Shown here: positions 36,283 through 45,334 of the stretch, in pieces
Layout of the letters: each line of letters opens with the position of its first letter
Position numbering within the stretch: the stretch's first letter is position 1
NCBI GenBank assembly: GCA_016841245.1
Contig: JAENZN010000007.1
Location: 1 to 64,000, forward strand
DNA: 64,000 bases
Direction: 5' to 3'
DNA from: Syntrophomonas sp.
GTDB taxonomy: Bacteria > Bacillota > Syntrophomonadia > Syntrophomonadales > Syntrophomonadaceae
Translations under genes and position numbers: made by a program
The notes under the pieces: model-generated
The model's database searches: none
What the model saw: the letters and a program-made list of their open reading frames with translations, nothing else
What the model was told of the DNA's origin: nothing

Positions 36283-36981
36283 ATGAATGTTGATTTAGAA
36301 GCTCCTGTAAGTATGAGTTTCTTCCAGAGGATTATCGGGACTTTTCTGAGCCCCCGGGCGGTTTTCGAGGATGTTGCCAGAACACCAACCTGGCTGCCAG
36401 TACTAATCTTTATCTGTATCAGTAATTTGGTTTTTTCCTTATTGACGATTTCTAAAATGAAAGATTTTTTGCAAATAACTATGCAAGCTCAAATGCAGAC
36501 TGCTCCAGGATCTGCTGATTTTATGGCTATGGCCGTAAAAACTGCCACTATCTCAACCATAGCAGGAGCAGCGTTATCAGCGGTGATTTTTTGCCTGTTC
36601 GTGGCGGGATTGCTTAAACTTTGTAATATGTTCAGCGGTGAACCAACTCCTTACCGGCAGTTTTTTGCAGTTAGTGTGTATGCCTACCTGCCTATGCTAA
36701 TAGCTTCAGTGTTAGGATGTATCCTTGTTACCTTGACTCCCGCAGCCAATTTGAAAGAAGTATCTACTAGTCTATATCTGCTGTTTCCCCCTGGCTCCAC
36801 AGGGTTTGCAGCTAGTCTGGCCCGCCAGATCGATCCCTTTTATTTGTGGACCATTCTATTAACTTCCATGGGAGGAGCTATTATCAGCCGGGGAAAACTT
36901 AAAACCTTCGCCATGTTTATGTTTGGTCTCTGGGCCATACTTTCTGTAGCCTCCGCTTTCCTGACCCAGATGGGCGGTTAA
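36283..36981 (+). CDS. Yip1-domain membrane protein
   Basis: This 232-aa integral membrane protein has the bacterial YIP1-family pattern: an N-terminal amphipathic segment FFQRIIGTFLSPRAVFEDVA, then four to five hydrophobic segments starting WLPVLIFICISNLVFSLL. ATG 36283 follows AGGGGAGG. It precedes the MacA/MacB-type exporter genes by 118 nt on the same strand, an arrangement suggesting a helper role in that transport system. No catalytic motif is visible. Confidence 0.75.
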   Translation: MNVDLEAPVSMSFFQRIIGTFLSPRAVFEDVARTPTWLPVLIFICISNLVFSLLTISKMKDFLQITMQAQMQTAPGSADFMAMAVKTATISTIAGAALSAVIFCLFVAGLLKLCNMFSGEPTPYRQFFAVSVYAYLPMLIASVLGCILVTLTPAANLKEVSTSLYLLFPPGSTGFAASLARQIDPFYLWTILLTSMGGAIISRGKLKTFAMFMFGLWAILSVASAFLTQMGG

Positions 36982-37099
36982 ACAGGTCACGATTAGGTTG
37001 CGAGGCTACAGAACCGCGTTGCCCCGCCCCTGTTACCGCTTCATATAAGTGATATAAAATAATCGTCTTTTTTTTAAACTATTCAAGGAGGACTAATCG

Positions 37100-38395
37100 A
37101 TGCAGACAATTACTGATAGAATACCCGGCGGAACTAAAATCCTGGCCGCTCTGGTTCTGATCTTATTTATTGGTTCAGTTGTGGGTTTAAACCTTTATCG
37201 CAACCAGGATGCGATAGCAATGGAAGTCAATACTGCCGAAGTAAAACTAGAAGAAATGGGCTCTATGGTTTATGGCAGCGGTACCATTGAACTGGTAGAA
37301 AAGCAGGAAGTATATGCCCCCTCTGATCGCCTGGTGCGCCAGGTCTATGTAAAAGTTGGAGATAAGGTAAGCCCAGGACAAATAGTGGCCGAACTGGAAG
37401 CTGACAGCGAAGCTTTAAGTTTAGTCGATGCCCAGTCTCGCCTGGCTCAAGAAGAAGTCACCTATCAGCAATCTTTTTCCCCAACCGAAATTGAAAAAAG
37501 CATCATACAAGCTTCCTATAATAGTGCCCGGCAGTCTTTTCAAAACAGTGAAAATAACCTGGCTAGAATCCAACAACTATATGATGCTGGTATTGTCACT
37601 ATAAAAGAATTGGAAGACACCCAGGCCCTTTGGGCAGCCGATCAATTGACCTACCTGCGAGCTAAAAAGGAATTTGATACTATGGAAAATGGACCCCAGG
37701 GAGCAGAACGCAAAAGCCTGGAAATGAATCTGCACTGTGCCCAGGAAGCTCTGCGCCTGGCAGAAGAAAACCTGGCTCAGTTTGTTGTTCCGGCCCGCAT
37801 TGAAGGAGAAGTTATGTCCGTAGAAATTGCTGCTGGTGACGTAACTACTCCCGGAGCTCACATGATAACCATCGGTAACCCGGAAAAGTTAGAAGTACAT
37901 CTGGGTATTGGCGAGTATGATGCGGCTCGGATAAAAAAAGACCAGAAAGTATTTATTGAGGCTGCCGCCTTCCCTGATCAAGATTTCCGAGGCCAAGTTC
38001 TGGAAGTATCCCAGGAAGCTCAGATTAATAAAACCAGCCAGTCACAACAGGTGGAAATCCCGGTGAAAATTGCAGTAGACTCCGCTACTCCAGGATTATT
38101 GCCTGGCTTTACGGTAGATGTAAAAATAACCACCGTGAAAACAAAAGATCGGCTGGTAATTCCCTATGAAGCTCTGGTAGAGAAAGATGATGAATCTTAT
38201 GTATTTGCTATCAAAGACGGTAAAGCAACTAAAATTAACGTAACCCCCGGGCTTAAGGGAGACCTCTATATAGAAATAACTTCCGGTCTAGAAAAAGGTG
38301 ACGTGGTTATATTAGACCCGGCTGAAACCCTGGAGGAAGGTAAGGCGGTAAAACCAGCTAAAATCATCCCCATCGATGAAGAGGTTAAATCATGA
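37100..38395 (+). CDS. HlyD/MacA-type membrane fusion (adaptor) protein
   Basis: It links a MacB-type ABC exporter to the outside of the cell. The 431-aa protein has one N-terminal transmembrane helix (ILAALVLILFIGSVVGL), a biotinyl-lipoyl-like half-motif (YAPSDRLVRQVYVKVGDKV), a coiled-coil hairpin (about 130-240), the second lipoyl half and a beta-barrel domain with AGDVTTPGAHMITIG, and a membrane-proximal domain. AAGGAGG precedes the ATG, and its end overlaps the ATPase start by 4 nt (ATGA). In this apparently single-membrane cell it should act as an extracytoplasmic lid or chaperone of the exporter. Confidence 0.9.
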   Translation: MQTITDRIPGGTKILAALVLILFIGSVVGLNLYRNQDAIAMEVNTAEVKLEEMGSMVYGSGTIELVEKQEVYAPSDRLVRQVYVKVGDKVSPGQIVAELEADSEALSLVDAQSRLAQEEVTYQQSFSPTEIEKSIIQASYNSARQSFQNSENNLARIQQLYDAGIVTIKELEDTQALWAADQLTYLRAKKEFDTMENGPQGAERKSLEMNLHCAQEALRLAEENLAQFVVPARIEGEVMSVEIAAGDVTTPGAHMITIGNPEKLEVHLGIGEYDAARIKKDQKVFIEAAAFPDQDFRGQVLEVSQEAQINKTSQSQQVEIPVKIAVDSATPGLLPGFTVDVKITTVKTKDRLVIPYEALVEKDDESYVFAIKDGKATKINVTPGLKGDLYIEITSGLEKGDVVILDPAETLEEGKAVKPAKIIPIDEEVKS

Positions 38396-39105
38396 TCAGA
38401 ATCGAGAACTTAAGTAAAATTTACCGTCCTGATACTCTTCCGGTAAGAGCTTTGGACGGAATCACCCTATCTATTAAGCCGGGAGAATATGTTGCTATAA
38501 TGGGCCCCTCCGGCTCTGGTAAATCTACTTTCATGAATCTTATAGGCTGTTTGGACAAACCTACCTCTGGCTCTTATTGGCTGGATGGCAAGGAAATCAG
38601 CCAGGTGACTGCAGATGAGCTGGCTTTTATCCGCAATCAAAAAATCGGATTTGTATTTCAGAATTTCAACCTTCTTCCTCGGATGACAGCTTTACGTAAT
38701 GTGGAACTGCCTATGCTTTATGCTGGAGTAAATAAGCTGAAGCGGCGCGAATTAGCCCGGGAAGCTCTGGAAAGAGTTGGTATGCTGGATAGACTGGACC
38801 ATCGTCCTACCGAACTTTCCGGGGGACAAAACCAGAGGGTAGCCATCGCCAGAGCCCTGGTAAACCACCCTAAAGTATTACTGGCAGATGAGCCTACCGG
38901 CAACCTGGATAGCAGGACCAGTGAGGAAATAATGGACATCTTCACCAATTTGCATAAAGAAGCTACTACCATAGTTTTAGTCACCCATGAGCCCGACATT
39001 GCTCAGAACAGCCAAAGAATAATCTATTTTCATGATGGTGTAATCGAAAGGGAAGAACTGACCTCCTCCTCTGAAATAACAATAAGCGAAGGGAGGCAGT
39101 CTTAA
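38392..39105 (+). CDS. MacB/LolD-type ABC transporter ATPase
   Basis: This is the energy-coupling subunit of the exporter. The 237-aa protein has Walker A GPSGSGKST, a Q-loop in GFVFQNFNLLPRM, signature LSGGQNQRVAIARAL (Gln-Asn in place of the commoner Gln-Gln), Walker B VLLADEPTGNLD and the H-loop VTHEPD. It overlaps the adaptor gene by 4 nt and the permease gene by 1 nt, so the three are translationally coupled. Confidence 0.96.
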   Translation: MIRIENLSKIYRPDTLPVRALDGITLSIKPGEYVAIMGPSGSGKSTFMNLIGCLDKPTSGSYWLDGKEISQVTADELAFIRNQKIGFVFQNFNLLPRMTALRNVELPMLYAGVNKLKRRELAREALERVGMLDRLDHRPTELSGGQNQRVAIARALVNHPKVLLADEPTGNLDSRTSEEIMDIFTNLHKEATTIVLVTHEPDIAQNSQRIIYFHDGVIEREELTSSSEITISEGRQS

Positions 39106-40286
39106 TGAATATCAGTGAAAGTATCATGATTGCCCTGGATTCCATCCGCTCCAACCTGTTCCGATCAGTACTTACTACCCTGGGAATAGTCATTGGTATA
39201 GCGGCAGTCATCGCTGTGGTAGCCATCGGTCAGGGGGGCCAGGCCACAGTAATGGGTGAAATGGAGAAAATCGGCAGCAATCTTTTTGCTGTATATACTG
39301 ATTGGCGTTCCGACCAACCTCGTACTGGCAATGAGTTTAACCTTAAGGATATGGAAGCAATCAAAGAACAAATGCCTGAAATCAAGTATATCTCCCCCTC
39401 TGCTTATGCTTATGACCAGGTTAGAGGTGGGAAAAATGTAAAATCAGTACAGATCCTGGGAGTTTCCGCTGATTATGCTCCAATGCGTAACCTCACCATG
39501 AAAGAAGGTCGCTTCTTCAGCAGTTCTGATGAACAGGGCCGGCGCCGTTTGGCAGCCATTGACGAAGGCTTGGCTCAGGAGCTTTTCATTAAAAAGAGTG
39601 CTATAGGGGAGCAGATAGTTGTAGCCGGAACTTCTCTTACCATCATCGGAGTAGTGAAACAAGAAGGCTCCATTTTCAGTATGGGAGGCACTCAATATGT
39701 ATATATGCCAACCCGGGTATGGATGGATATCTTCCCCTGGAATTATATCAGTCAAATGGAAGGCACTACCTATAATCAGGAAGATGTGCAGGCAACTACC
39801 GAAAAGGTGGTTAAATTCCTGGAACGGCGTCACCAGGGAGTGGACTATATGTCAGAAACCCTGGACCAGCAGATGGAAATGGTGGGTAACATTACCGGCA
39901 TACTGACCCTGATCATCGGTGCTGTCGCTGGTATTTCTTTGCTGGTAGGGGGCATCGGAGTAATGAATATCATGCTGGTATCAGTTACCGAACGCACCCG
40001 GGAAATAGGTCTGCGTATGGCCCTGGGGGCTCGTCGCAAAAACATACTCATACAATTTCTTATCGAAGCAATAGTGTTATGTCTAATCGGAGGCATAATC
40101 GGCATGACCTTGGGAGTCGGCGGAGCTTATCTAATAGCTAAACTGGCTAAATGGCCGCCTTTGGTCTCATGGACTACTATGCTCTTAGCTTTCGCCTTTT
40201 CTGCTGTTATTGGCATCCTATTCGGACTGCTGCCGGCCAACAAAGCATCCCTTTTAGATCCCATAGAAGCTTTACGGAGAGATTAA
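39105..40286 (+). CDS. MacB-type ABC transporter permease
   Basis: The 393-aa permease has one N-terminal transmembrane helix (LGIVIGIAAVIAVVAIGQGG), a large extracytoplasmic MacB-PCD domain (about 50-265) and a C-terminal FtsX domain with three helices, including the conserved SVTERTREIGLRMALGARRK coupling segment. It completes an adaptor-ATPase-permease operon of the kind that exports peptides, macrolides or lipids by mechanotransmission. The substrate is not evident. The repeat at 40303 and the marR gene follow. Confidence 0.95.
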   Translation: MNISESIMIALDSIRSNLFRSVLTTLGIVIGIAAVIAVVAIGQGGQATVMGEMEKIGSNLFAVYTDWRSDQPRTGNEFNLKDMEAIKEQMPEIKYISPSAYAYDQVRGGKNVKSVQILGVSADYAPMRNLTMKEGRFFSSSDEQGRRRLAAIDEGLAQELFIKKSAIGEQIVVAGTSLTIIGVVKQEGSIFSMGGTQYVYMPTRVWMDIFPWNYISQMEGTTYNQEDVQATTEKVVKFLERRHQGVDYMSETLDQQMEMVGNITGILTLIIGAVAGISLLVGGIGVMNIMLVSVTERTREIGLRMALGARRKNILIQFLIEAIVLCLIGGIIGMTLGVGGAYLIAKLAKWPPLVSWTTMLLAFAFSAVIGILFGLLPANKASLLDPIEALRRD

Positions 40287-40302
40287 GGATCATTCGAATT
40301 TG

Positions 40303-40332
40303 GTGGACAGCGGGGACGGTTCTCTTGTCCAC
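40303..40332. repeat. GGGGACGGTTCTC palindromic repeat, GTGGACA-flank variant
   Basis: The shared core GGGGACGGTTCTC is flanked by GTGGACA and TGTCCAC, which pair with each other but differ from the GTGTCA/TGACAC flanks of the copies at 55063 and 55171. It lies 17 nt past the permease stop. Confidence 0.75.
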
Positions 40333-40341
40333 TCATTCTCA

Positions 40342-40380
40342 GACAATGGTGGACAATGGTGGACAATGGTGGACAATGAG
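40342..40380. repeat. 10-bp tandem repeat
   Basis: GACAATGGTG is repeated three times followed by GACAATGAGG. GTGGACA, also the flank of the adjacent palindromic repeat, recurs inside it, so slippage next to that element probably created the array. Confidence 0.85.
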
Positions 40381-40396
40381 GACATTTAAGTAGGAG

Positions 40397-40429
40397 TTGA
40401 CAAGATAGGAGAAAAGATATACTATCTTG
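40397..40429 (+). promoter_or_regulatory. Promoter with overlapping operator for marR
   Basis: TTGACA (40397-40402), a 17-nt spacer and TACTAT (40420-40425) form a good sigma-A promoter. A perfect 8-bp inverted repeat CAAGATAG/CTATCTTG (40401-40429) overlaps both boxes, as expected for autorepression by the MarR protein encoded 42 nt downstream. Confidence 0.7.
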
Positions 40430-40470
40430 TTACAATACTTCTGCCACCGAAATATTTGGAGGGCGTATCA

Positions 40471-40956
40471 TTGTTGGATTTTGATAATATAATGGATGTA
40501 TTGATTGAAAATATTAAAACCCTCTTCTTCCCGGAAAAATGGATAGAGCTTGATTTGAAGTTTTCTAAATCTGAGATTTTCACTATGTTATATCTTGATA
40601 AAAGAAAAGAGAGCACTATGACAGAACTGGTTGAATATATCAATACTCCTATGAGTACTGCTACGGGAATAGTAGATCGGCTGGTGAAAAATGGATATGT
40701 ATTTAGGGATAGAAGTGAAGAAGACCGGAGAATAGTCATATTGCGGCTAACGGAAGAAGGTTCTCAACTAATTACCAGCCTCAAGGATCTATTATCCAGA
40801 TACCTCAGCATGATAATTGATGATCTGACCGAAGAAGAGAAGCAGTTCATGACCAAAATTGCGCTAAAGATTATGAATAATCTGCAGACCAAGTTATATA
40901 GTAAAACCAATTGTAATAAGGAGCAGGATAATATAAGAAAAATAGATATCGAGTAA
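40471..40956 (+). CDS. MarR-family transcriptional regulator
   Basis: This 161-aa winged-helix regulator has FSKSEIFTMLYLDKRKESTM, the recognition region EYINTPMSTATGIVDRLVKNGYV and the wing RDRSEEDRRIVILRLTEEG. TTG 40471 is preferred because GGAGGG lies 7 nt ahead. It follows the MacAB-like operon and precedes an ArsA-type ATPase, so it may control either. Its own promoter carries an inverted repeat, suggesting autoregulation. Ligand unknown. Confidence 0.9.
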   Translation: MLDFDNIMDVLIENIKTLFFPEKWIELDLKFSKSEIFTMLYLDKRKESTMTELVEYINTPMSTATGIVDRLVKNGYVFRDRSEEDRRIVILRLTEEGSQLITSLKDLLSRYLSMIIDDLTEEEKQFMTKIALKIMNNLQTKLYSKTNCNKEQDNIRKIDIE

Positions 40957-40957
40957 C

Positions 40958-40985
40958 AACCCATTATAATAATGGGCATTTTTAT
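40958..40985 (+). terminator. Intrinsic terminator after marR
   Basis: CCCATTA/TAATGGG stem with a 3-nt loop, followed by GCATTTTTATG. It begins just after the marR stop. Confidence 0.65.
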
Positions 40986-41067
40986 GAGGTTTTATTTCGT
41001 ATATCGTATTATTCGTTGCAGGAAATATAAAGGCTATGTATTACACTAGAACAAGGAGGAGATATCC

Positions 41068-42243
41068 ATGAGAATAATTTTATATACCGGTAAGGGTGGA
41101 GTTGGAAAGACAAGTATAGCTGCGGCAACTGCAGTAAAAAGTGCTGAACAGGGAATGAAAACGCTTGTGGTAAGCACAGATCCTGCTCACAGTCTTGGGG
41201 ATTCCCTGGATATGAACTTATCCCATGAGCCTGTGGAAATTAAAGAAAATCTTTGGGCACAGGAGATAGATGCCATACATGAAGTTGAGGAAGGTTGGGG
41301 AAAGGTCCAGCAATATCTAACTGATCTTTTTACTGCCAAGGCGGTAAAAGATATAACTACCCAGGAATTGACCGTTTTTCCTGGTATGGAAGACCTGCTC
41401 AGCCTGCTGAGGATACTCAAATACTATAAGGAAGTCAGTTTTGACGTAATCATCATTGATTGTGCTCCAACCGGAGAAACGCTGGCTTTGCTTAGTTTTC
41501 CCGAAATGCTCCGCTGGTGGATGGAAAAGCTTTTTCCAATGAAAAAAAAGGCTATCAAAGTGGCAGGACCTATCGCAGAATCGATCCTGAAAATACCAAT
41601 GCCTTCCGGCCAGGTTCTTGATGAGATCGATAATATATATCAGCAGCTGGATGAGATGAAAAAAGTATTTTCTGATAGGGATATTACAAGTATAAGGATT
41701 GTTGTAAATCCTGAAAAAATGGTTATAAAGGAGGCGCAGAGGAGCTATACCTATATGAACATCTATGACTTTAATGTAGACGCTGTGATTGTCAACAGAG
41801 TGATCCCGGATAATGTAACAGATGAATACTTTAAGGTCTGGAAGGATATACAGAAAAAGTACAAAGAGGATATAATCGATAGCTTCACACCCATACCCGT
41901 TTACTATGCACCTCTCTTTGAGACTGAAGTCGTCGGGATGACAATACTGAATAGGATGGCCCAGGCGGTTTTCAAAGAGGAGAATCCTGTTGAAATAAAA
42001 TATTGTGGAAGGATACAGCAAGTAGACAGCGACGGTGAGGATTATATACTGGCAATAAACATGCCTTTTATGGATAAAAAGGATCTGTCGCTGAACCAGA
42101 AGGGTGATCAGCTAATCATAAAGGCCGGAAATATAAAAAGGAATATCACTCTTCCCAGAATACTTCTGGCATATTCAATAAAGAGAGCCAAATTTGAAGA
42201 TGAGAAACTCAAAATTTGGTTTGGGAGGGATGAAAATGAATGA
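41068..42243 (+). CDS. ArsA/Get3-family ATPase with crystallin-like C-terminal domain
   Basis: A single-unit 391-aa anion-pump-type ATPase. The deviant Walker A is TGKGGVGKTS (residues 7-16), switch I is STDPAHSLGDSLD and the A-loop/switch II is IDCAPTGETL. After about residue 310 comes a beta-rich HSP20/alpha-crystallin-like domain (AINMPFMDKKDLSLNQKGDQ), as in many bacterial and plant-type ArsA homologues. The CxxC and arsenite-binding cysteines of true ArsA are not evident and no arsB or arsR is nearby, so it is more likely a membrane-protein-targeting or unknown ATPase. AAGGAGGAG precedes the ATG. It overlaps the next small gene by 8 nt. Confidence 0.9.
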   Translation: MRIILYTGKGGVGKTSIAAATAVKSAEQGMKTLVVSTDPAHSLGDSLDMNLSHEPVEIKENLWAQEIDAIHEVEEGWGKVQQYLTDLFTAKAVKDITTQELTVFPGMEDLLSLLRILKYYKEVSFDVIIIDCAPTGETLALLSFPEMLRWWMEKLFPMKKKAIKVAGPIAESILKIPMPSGQVLDEIDNIYQQLDEMKKVFSDRDITSIRIVVNPEKMVIKEAQRSYTYMNIYDFNVDAVIVNRVIPDNVTDEYFKVWKDIQKKYKEDIIDSFTPIPVYYAPLFETEVVGMTILNRMAQAVFKEENPVEIKYCGRIQQVDSDGEDYILAINMPFMDKKDLSLNQKGDQLIIKAGNIKRNITLPRILLAYSIKRAKFEDEKLKIWFGRDENE

Positions 42244-42448
42244 AACACTTATAAAAGAGCTGGTAAAATATAAACTCAGAGCCGCAACAGCAATAGTTGA
42301 CCATCTGCCACCAGAATTATCGGGAGAGATAAAGGAATTAGGAAGAGTGCTTCTTGAAAGCATTAACGAAGGTTTCCAGGAAATAAAAAATCATCCATCT
42401 CAAGAATCAAAGCCTGCTAAAAAGCTTGATGATATTCCGATCGAATGA
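42236..42448 (+). CDS. 70-aa partner protein of the ArsA-type ATPase
   Basis: A small helical protein, MNETLIKELVKYKLRAATAI then DHLPPELSGEIKELGRVLLE, with a charged tail. No membrane helix or known domain is recognised. ATG 42236 lies 8 nt after GGGAGG and inside the end of the ATPase gene, so the two are translationally coupled and probably act together. Function unknown. Confidence 0.7.
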   Translation: MNETLIKELVKYKLRAATAIVDHLPPELSGEIKELGRVLLESINEGFQEIKNHPSQESKPAKKLDDIPIE

Positions 42449-42701
42449 TTTTTAGTTATCTGCTGCCCTGGTATTGACTTCAGACAGCTTCCCTAATTGC
42501 TGGTAGTATTAGTCTGTTTCTTCCCCCAAGGCATTGATCACTTCAAACACCTGGTTTAACTGCTCATATTGGAATTGTGATCGCTTTCCGTTGGAGGCGA
42601 TTAGTCCAGGCAGCTTGCTTATAATATCATAATTTGAGAAGTGTTATGATTTGATTGGAGTGTAATCCCTGGGACGCAGTCATAAGATTATTGTCGGGTG
42701 C

Positions 42702-43652
42702 CTAGTTCAGCAGTTCTAAGAGATAAGCGTATCCTTCCCTTTCCATATCTTCCCTGGGCACAAAGCGCAGGGAGGCGCTGTTGATACAGTAACGCAGTCC
42801 GCCCATTTCCTTTGGGCCATCATCAAACACATGACCCAGATGTGCGTTTCCAACGCGGCTTCTAATTTCGGTTCTCAGCATTCCATGAGTCTTATCTGTT
42901 TTTTCCCGCACTACATTAGAATCGATGGGTTTGGAGAAACTGGGCCAGCCGCATCCCGATTCAAATTTGTCAGTAGAAACAAAAAGAGGTTCTCCGGTAG
43001 TGATATCCACATAAATGCCTGGCCTGAAAGAATCCCAGAACTCGTTGCGAAAGGGCGGTTCGGTAGCATTGTTCTGGGTCACCTCATACTGGTTTTTGCT
43101 CAGAGTCTGACGCAGTTTTTCAGGATTGGGAGCCGGGTAATTTAGGGGATTTATCATTATCCCTGCCGCCTTTTGGAACTGCTCCCTGCTGATGTGGCAG
43201 TAGCCCCCCGGGGTTTTATCCAGGTACTTTTGATGATATTCTTCTGCCGGAGTGAAATTTTCCAGGGTTTTTATTTCCATGGCTATAGGCTTATCGTATC
43301 GTTTCTGCAGCCTGGCAATGGAATTTTCGATTATCGGCAGGTCATTTTCACTGACATAATAGATGCCGCTGCGGTACTGCACACCGACATCTGCTCCCTG
43401 CCGGTTGATTGAAATCGGGTCAATCACCTCATAGAATAATTCCAGAAGCAATTCAAGCGGTACGAGATCGGGATCATATACCACCCGCACTGTTTCAGCA
43501 TGGCCAGTGTTATTATAGCAAACCTCTTCATAAGTAGGATTTTCCGTATTTCCATTCGCATAGCCCACCTGGGTGGAATGAACCCCGCGAATTGACTCCA
43601 TATATTTCTCCAACCCCCAGAAACATCCGCCCGCCAGGTAAATTTCAGCCAT
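42702..43652 (-). CDS. msrAB: Bifunctional peptide methionine sulfoxide reductase MsrA-MsrB
   Basis: It repairs both S and R epimers of oxidised methionine. The 316-aa fusion has MsrA at the N terminus with nucleophile Cys10 in GGCFWG and the QYRSGIYY and YHQKYL motifs, and MsrB from about residue 180 with [25 protein letters not shown] and catalytic Cys289 in [11 protein letters not shown]. The zinc-binding CxxC pairs of form-1 MsrB are absent. No signal peptide, so it acts in the cytoplasm. It matters for an anaerobe under oxygen exposure. GAGGTGG precedes the ATG. Confidence 0.97.
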   Translation of the reverse strand: MAEIYLAGGCFWGLEKYMESIRGVHSTQVGYANGNTENPTYEEVCYNNTGHAETVRVVYDPDLVPLELLLELFYEVIDPISINRQGADVGVQYRSGIYYVSENDLPIIENSIARLQKRYDKPIAMEIKTLENFTPAEEYHQKYLDKTPGGYCHISREQFQKAAGIMINPLNYPAPNPEKLRQTLSKNQYEVTQNNATEPPFRNEFWDSFRPGIYVDITTGEPLFVSTDKFESGCGWPSFSKPIDSNVVREKTDKTHGMLRTEIRSRVGNAHLGHVFDDGPKEMGGLRYCINSASLRFVPREDMEREGYAYLLELLN

Positions 43653-43798
43653 ATGCCACCTCTTATAATACTAAACTTCATTTTATTAACAGAAGACCAA
43701 ATTAATCTTATTATTATAATCTGCTTAAGCCCCTCATTTATTCACATTGACAGCGGAGGCGGTTCTTTCTTTCACTATTTCTATTGTATAAGATAATC

Positions 43799-44260
43799 TC
43801 AGATTTCCTCGGCCCTCTCTCCTAAACGTTTCTGGAAATAGACGAACACAGGCAGCGGAACCACAATCCAGCCCAGGCTTTTTACGAGGCTATTTTGCGC
43901 CCTGCTCTTCTGACGATTTATTTCCGCTTCCACCATGGCATCATATCTGGTTTTCAATTCGCTGTCAGACAGATTTACTGCATCTTCATTATTCACATCT
44001 TTTGCTGCAGGCATCTGTTTATATTCCTCAAAAGACTGATAGTATGGAGCTGGAAATACAATATCAGCAACGGCCATAAAGGCGGCAACAGTACCACCAA
44101 TAGTCATCATCAGGGTAGCAAAAAGCACCAGGTAAATATAAACATTTTTTATCACCATATTCCCTCCTTCAGGTTTACTTTCCTTGGCTGCTGCTGCAAT
44201 CACTCCTACCATAAGTGCTGCTATCACCAGCAGGATAAGTATTACAATCATTGACACCAT
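43799..44260 (-). CDS. Small membrane protein of unknown function
   Basis: This 153-aa protein has an N-terminal hydrophobic helix (MIVILILLVIAALMVGVIAA), a second around YIYLVLFATLMMTIGGTVAA, an acidic helical middle (DVNNEDAVNLSDSELKTRYD) and a third hydrophobic segment (SLVKSLGWIVVPLPVFVYF). The middle segment suits a coiled coil. No known family is recognised. AATGAGGTGAG precedes the ATG. It is transcribed divergently from the two-component genes at 44639. Confidence 0.65.
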   Translation of the reverse strand: MVSMIVILILLVIAALMVGVIAAAAKESKPEGGNMVIKNVYIYLVLFATLMMTIGGTVAAFMAVADIVFPAPYYQSFEEYKQMPAAKDVNNEDAVNLSDSELKTRYDAMVEAEINRQKSRAQNSLVKSLGWIVVPLPVFVYFQKRLGERAEEI

Positions 44261-44638
44261 GAACTCACCTCATTGAATTATTGAATACATTATCTTTTAT
44301 AGTACTGCTTATAGGAAATAATACGCAAATGAATAAATTTTCTTTCCCTTAAGGATCTTTATTGGTTTGCTTCAACAACACCTGCCCCTTTTCAAAAAGC
44401 TCCGGGCATTAATTACCAATAGAAAACTCCATTGCTAAGGTCAGGCAGATATCCACCTGTGATATACACCCCTCTCAAACCTTCCCCTTGTTCTTCTGGA
44501 TTTGCCTATATCTTAAGAAAGTCTTAAGATTTTTATGAAGCAGTTTGTAAATTTTGCCTGCCACAATATATATTGAAAGGCAGGTGTTGATATTGAGCGG
44601 TATGAGATAATCTGATTAGAGTGCAATGGAGGAATTTT
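44261..44638. other. Divergent control region
   Basis: It holds the direct/inverted TCTTAAGA repeats at 44510-44530 and an inverted repeat GCCTGCC/GGCAGG (about 44557-44585) around ATATATAT. No gene is seen. Confidence 0.5.
44510..44530 (+). promoter_or_regulatory. TCTTAAGA repeats, probable response-regulator site
   Basis: ATCTTAAGA aag TCTTAAGAT: two copies of TCTTAAGA in tandem with an 11-bp pitch (also a 9-bp inverted repeat), followed by TTTTTATG. OmpR-family regulators usually bind such direct repeats. It lies 109 nt upstream of the response-regulator gene, so autoregulation is likely. Confidence 0.5.
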
Positions 44639-45334
44639 ATGGAAAGATTTAATGTAATGGTGTGTGATGATGACGCCGCCATCGTGGATGCTCTAGAAAT
44701 CTACTTAAAACAGGAAGGCTATGGGGTGATAAAGGCCTATACCGGTTCTCAAGCCTTGCAGGCTTTGACCGAACAGGAAATTCATCTGATTTTATTGGAT
44801 ATCATGATGCCGGAAATGGATGGGTTGTCGGCCACCATCAGGATTCGCGAAGACCTCAATATCCCCATCATAATAATTTCTGCCAAATCCGAGGATACGG
44901 ATAAGATTGCCGGACTCAATTTTGGGGCAGATGATTATGTAACCAAACCTTTTAACCCTTTGGAATTAATGGCCCGGGTTAAATCACAGATGCGCCGATA
45001 CACCGCCCTGGGGAGTATAGCCCTTAAAAACGGTATATTAAGAACCGGTGGTCTGGAACTGGACCGGGAAGGCAAAGAAGTTCGGGTTGATGGGGAAATC
45101 ATCCGGCTGACTCCCATCGAATACGGGATAGTGGTTTTTTTAATGGAGAATATGGGGCATGTTTTCTCCATAGCCCAGATTTACGAACAGGTGTGGAATG
45201 AACCTTCTTATTCGGCGGAAAACACAGTGGCCGTGCATATAAGGAGAATTCGTGAAAAAATTGAAATCAATCCTAGAGAACCAAAATATTTAAAGGTGGT
45301 ATGGGGTATTGGATATAAAATCGAGAAATATTAG
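44639..45334 (+). CDS. OmpR/PhoB-family response regulator
   Basis: This 231-aa regulator has a receiver domain with acidic pair Asp10-Asp11, phosphoacceptor Asp54 in ILLDIMMPEMDG and Lys in YVTKPFNP, followed by a winged-helix DNA-binding domain (LTPIEYGIVVFLMENMGHVF ... NTVAVHIRRIREKIEINP). ATG 44639 follows GGAGG; an in-frame GTG at 44621 would include that site. It overlaps the histidine kinase gene by 26 nt. Confidence 0.95.
   Translation: MERFNVMVCDDDAAIVDALEIYLKQEGYGVIKAYTGSQALQALTEQEIHLILLDIMMPEMDGLSATIRIREDLNIPIIIISAKSEDTDKIAGLNFGADDYVTKPFNPLELMARVKSQMRRYTALGSIALKNGILRTGGLELDREGKEVRVDGEIIRLTPIEYGIVVFLMENMGHVFSIAQIYEQVWNEPSYSAENTVAVHIRRIREKIEINPREPKYLKVVWGIGYKIEKY

Noticed and set aside
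41068-42243. Arsenite efflux ATPase in the strict sense
   Set aside because: Single-domain form without arsB/arsR/arsD neighbours and without the typical cysteine triad; called only as ArsA/Get3 family.
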